This document shows, piece after piece, positions 60,246 through 64,000 of a stretch of 64,000 nt of DNA. The position numbers were made by a program, and so were the translations under genes. This DNA comes from Euryodendron excelsum (lineage: Eukaryota > Streptophyta > Magnoliopsida > Ericales > Pentaphylacaceae), in NCBI GenBank assembly GCA_033060915.1, contig CM065396.1, forward strand, positions 717,001 to 781,000. Reading direction: 5' to 3'. Position 1 is the first letter of the stretch, and each line of letters opens with the position of its first letter. The notes below the pieces were generated by a model. The model saw nothing but the letters and a program-made list of their open reading frames with translations. It was not told the DNA's origin and made no database searches.

Positions 60246-63200
60246 TTTCTCTTTAAATTTTCGTATTCCCCCCTCTCTCTTCTCTCTCCAACCCACTTGG
60301 TTTTTCTCTATTTTAATCCCCCATCTCTTTCCCCCCCTTTCTTTGCATGCTTGAAACAAGGGGATTCCCGGTCCATGTGTAGGATTGGGCTATTGGAGAG
60401 TCACCGTGTTAGGGGCTTTCTTCTAGTCTAACCAGAGACCACGTGGGTCCGGCCCCCTTGATTATGTGGTGAAGCCTTAACATTGTATGTTCACGACCCC
60501 AAATTGCATTGTGCATATCATAGTCTTGCATCTTCCAAAATTCGTTTTCAAAAAGTTGTTTTCAAAAATCGTTTTCAAAATTGCATCAAAAGCTCTTTTT
60601 CAAAAACATGTTTTCAAAATCACAATCCTAGGGTGATTCTAGCTTTTCCATGGCTAGGGTTGCTTTAGGAAAGTGTTACATTAAAAGTGACCTTTTATGG
60701 TCTATATTTTCGAATCTTGTTGTTTTCAAAACCACTTTCCTAAAGTGGTTCTAGCCCTCTTATGGCTAGAATTGCTTTAGGAAAGTGAGATGTTTTTACA
60801 CCTTCTAAAAACTCTCTTTAAAAAATCTCTTCCTAAAAATCTCTTTTTCAACATACTTTCCTAAAACTCTCCTCCTCAAAATTGTTTTCAAAAACTCCCT
60901 TTCAAAATCTATTTTTCAAAACTCCCTTTTTCAACTCCTTTCCAAAATCCTCTCCCCAAAATCCACTCTCTAAAAACCTTCCCCAAAGATCTTTCCAAAA
61001 ACTATCTTCAACAATCTTTAACCAAAAACCTTTCTAGAAAAACTCTCTCCAAAAAAATCTTTTCAAAAAACTCTCTTTCCAAAATCTTCCTTCTAGAAAT
61101 TCCCCTCTAGGATTTTCCTTCCAAAAACTCCCTCTTCAAACACACTTTCCAAAAACTCCTTCCTAGGATTCCCTTCTAGAAAATCTACGTTTCTAAAAAC
61201 ACACTTTTTAAAAATCTCTTTTTCTTAGAGCCCAAGTCAAGCCTTAGAGCCCACAATTAGGAAACCCTAATTTTCTTTCCAAAAACATGATTTTCAAACT
61301 TTGCCCCAAACCTAGGTTTCCAAAACCTCTTGTTTTCATATCCAAACTATACATGTTTCCAAAACCTATTTTTCTACGTCAAAACTATAATTTTTCAAAA
61401 CTAGGGTTTTTAGAACCTCCCTTTCCAAATCCTCGCCAAATCAAATCTTCCCTTTAGGAAACAAAATCAAACATTTGCTTTAGAAAACCAAATCCAATCT
61501 CTCCGTTTAGGAAATTAGATCCCGTCCTCCGTTTTTGGAAACAAAATCAAACCTTCTCTTTTAGAAACCAAATCCAATCCTTTCTTAATCCAAACCTTTC
61601 TTAATTCAATTCTTTCCTAAACCATAAGTTTCCTAAATTTAAATTTTAAATCTTTCCTTAAATTTCAAAATCCAACTCTTTCTTAATTCAAATCCTTCCT
61701 AATCTTTCACTTTCCTAAATCTTAAGTTTCCTAAACTTGAACATAAAAATCTTTCCTAAACTTTAAAACTCAGCTTTCAAATCTTTCCTAATTCAACCCT
61801 TTCCTAATTCTACCCTCCTTTCAAATCTTAACTTTTCAAACCTAAGTTTTCAAACTCTTCCTAAACTCAAACCTTTCCTAATCTTAAGATTTTCTAAAGC
61901 TCTAAAACTTTCTAAATCTTAAACTTTCTAAATATCAAATCTTTCCAAATTCAAAACTTTCTAAATTTGAAACCTTCTTAAGTTAAATCTTTCTAAACCT
62001 AAAAACTTTCTAAATTCTAAACTTTCTTAAACTTCAAATCTTTCCAAATCTAAGACTTTTCTCAACTCGAGACTTTCTTAATTCAAACATTTCCTAAATT
62101 GAAAACTTTCCTTTTTCAAACCTTTCCCAAAACGAAGCTTTCTTATTTTCAAAACTTCCTTGTTTTCAAAGCTTTCCAAATTCAAAACTTCCCTTTTTCA
62201 AAACATTCCAAAATTCAAAACTTTCTTAACTTGAAACTTTCCAAATTCTAAACCTTTCTTAATCTAAACTTTTCCCAATTCAAAACATTTTTAAATTCAA
62301 CACTTTCCTATTTCAAAACCTTTCTTAAAATGAAACTTTCCAATTTTCAAAACCTCCCTATTTCAAAACTTTCCTAATTTGAGAACTTTTCTAATTTGAA
62401 AACCTTTCCTATTTCAAAATTTTCTAAATTCAAAACTTTCATAATTTCAAAACTTTCCAAAAATGAAACTTTCCTAATTCGGAACTTTCCTAAATCGAAC
62501 CTTTCCTAATTCGAACCTTTCCTAAATCCAATCTTTCTTAAACTCTTGAGTCTTTCCTAAGTCTCATCTTTCTTAAGTCTAGGTTTCCTAAACCTCCATC
62601 TTTCCACAACCAAGTCCTTCCAAAATCCATCTTTTCAAATCAAAGTCCAATCTTCTCAATTCCAATTTCCAATCTCCTATTCTAACCTCAAATCAAATCC
62701 AATTTTCAATTCAATCTCTTTCTTCCAATTCAATCCCTCTCTTCAAATCAATCTCTTTTCAATCGGACTCTGGTCCGAACTACGACTGACCTGATTTCCC
62801 CAAAGGGATACGTAGGCAACCTTCATAGGTGTGGTCACAACACTTTTCAAACTTTCAATTCCACCCTCATGGGTGTGGTTTCCAAAATCTTTCCAAATTT
62901 CAAATTCCAATCAATTTTCAAAATTCAATTTCAAAATTTCTATTTTCAAATTCCTATTTCCAAGTTTTCAAAGTTTCCAATTTCAATTCCATCTTTTCAA
63001 ATCTGTTTTCAAATCAAATCAATTTCTTTTCAAATCAATTTCTATTTTCCAATTCTTTCATCTTGCACTTGCATATCATGCATCATGCTAAATTAGTTTT
63101 CAAACATTGTTTTTCAAAGTGAATAGGGTTGAACCATTAGTTAGTTAAAGACTCTCATAGGTGAATTGAGGGTAGATTGACATGTAGGTACCGAAAGGGT

Positions 63201-63621
63201 GGGGTAGGGTGATAGCTTAGTGCGTCTTCCCTACACGTAACCAACCTCCGAACTTAGATCACTGTTTTCAAAGACCAAAAGAAGTTATTTTTTTTCAAAA
63301 AAAAGGGCTAAATATTTTTCAAAGGTTGCCAAACAATTTGTTTTCCTAAAAAACCCTCTCTTGAGAAGATATTTTCAAAGTTGTTTTCCAAAAACCCTAA
63401 GTGTAGTCTTCAGACTATGCTTAGTTTTTAAGTGACCTAACTCACCTTAATCAAGTTAGGTGGCGACTCCAAATTGTTTTTCAAATGCCCTTTTTCAAAC
63501 CTGTTTTCAATTCAGACCTAGTCGCACTCATTCTTTTAGGAGGGTGAGTTCTAACGAGAGAGTACAACATTTTTTCCGCTTGTGTGAGTATTCCTCGGGC
63601 GCGAAAAATCTGGGCGCGACA

Positions 63622-64000
63622 GCGAGCTAACAGGCGCCAAAGGTAGACCGTTCTACCATCCCAGGGTATTAGGTTCCATCCCGGTGAACGAGTTTGAAGG
63701 GACTTACCGTTATAAAGAGTTTTTTCAGAAAATGTGCCAGATTGGATGATCTTATTGCCTAAGAGATCAACTTTCTTAAAAGGTGTGCTGGATTTGATTT
63801 GAAATTAAATTTGAGATTAAAATGGGGACTTACCATCTCTAGGAGGACGTGCCAACTGGAATAGGACCGAGCAATGCGTCAAGGGCATTTTGATCATTTT
63901 GCCTCTGTTGGGCTCGGCGTGCCTGCGAAGTGATTGATTGATTAGATTGAGTCTTGAATATGAGTCCGTGCGAACTAAAGATTGTTGAGCGGGCAAAAAT
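63622..64000 (-). mobile_element. Outer minus-strand Tat LTR, end portion (cut by window end)
   Basis: GCGAGCTAACAGGCGCC resumes the outer LTR after solo D and continues to the last base. The final GAGCGGGCAAAAAT matches the sequence that precedes GGGGTGCTTACA at 11001 by about 14 bases, so the LTR start should lie about 12 bp past the window. Confidence 0.8.

Larger units (their letters stand above)
58718..63621 (+). mobile_element. Solo Tat LTR D (4904 bp)
   Basis: Starts TGTAAGCACCCC and ends GGGCGCGACA, with perfect GCGAG duplications. One 81-bp-type unit near 58930, 29-bp repeats 58955-59130, inverted repeat with GGTGCC arms near 59801-59823, TATA at 59916-59923, donor-like AAGGTAGGC at 60237-60245, G-poor tract 60780-62700, end blocks 62760-62850 and 63180-63621. 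Confidence 0.94.

Noticed and set aside
1..64000. Host genes, tRNA or rRNA genes
   Set aside because: None seen on either strand. Every coding signal belongs to retrotransposons. The tRNA-like strings are primer sites complementary to tRNA ends.

Overview
The window is plant repetitive DNA with no host gene that I can recognise. It is a nest of LTR retrotransposons, and almost every base belongs to one of two families. Family 1 is a Ty3/gypsy element of Tat/Ogre type. It has LTRs of about 4.4-5.2 kb, a primer-binding site starting TGGCGACTCC or TGGCGTCTCC, and pol in the order protease, G-patch-like segment, reverse transcriptase, RNase H, second RNase H, integrase. Family 2 is a Ty1/copia element resembling Sireviruses, with 1.7-1.8 kb LTRs and an initiator-Met tRNA primer site. 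An angiosperm, probably a eudicot, in heterochromatin is the natural reading. The species cannot be named from this sequence.

Layout. (a) 1-2578: gag and leader of a minus-strand Tat element. Its 5' LTR begins at 2579 and runs to 11645, interrupted by a second minus-strand LTR (about 6621-11012). (b) 11646-47858: remains of an older plus-strand Tat element (LTR end, primer site, leader, damaged gag, then pol). Its coding region is split by three insertions: a 16.2-kb copia element (15078-31243) and two solo Tat LTRs (33284-38469 and 39604-44338). (c) The copia element lies on the minus strand, and its gag-pol is split by another solo Tat LTR (22588-27763). (d) 47859-64000: a minus-strand Tat LTR that runs just past the window end. 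It holds a 373-bp MITE, a second minus-strand Tat LTR (52251-58568, itself hit by a solo copia LTR at 56711-58376) and a fourth plus-strand solo Tat LTR (58718-63621). Most insertions have a readable 5-bp target duplication (3 bp for the MITE), so the nesting order is well supported.

All coding regions are broken by stops and frameshifts, so nothing here should make a full set of proteins. The most interesting point is in the copia element. Downstream of pol it carries an extra sense-strand ORF resembling the 'putative plant transposon protein' family. This ORF has what looks like its own promoter: a TATA box, a pyrimidine-rich leader, and a cluster of TGTCGACA palindromes spaced exactly as in the element's LTR promoter. 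Also notable are a conserved splice donor in the Tat LTR with a matching acceptor after the primer site (a possible leader intron), a primer-site-like sequence inside the LTR, a minisatellite that changed from a 45-bp to an 81-bp period, and four solo LTRs without an intact partner.
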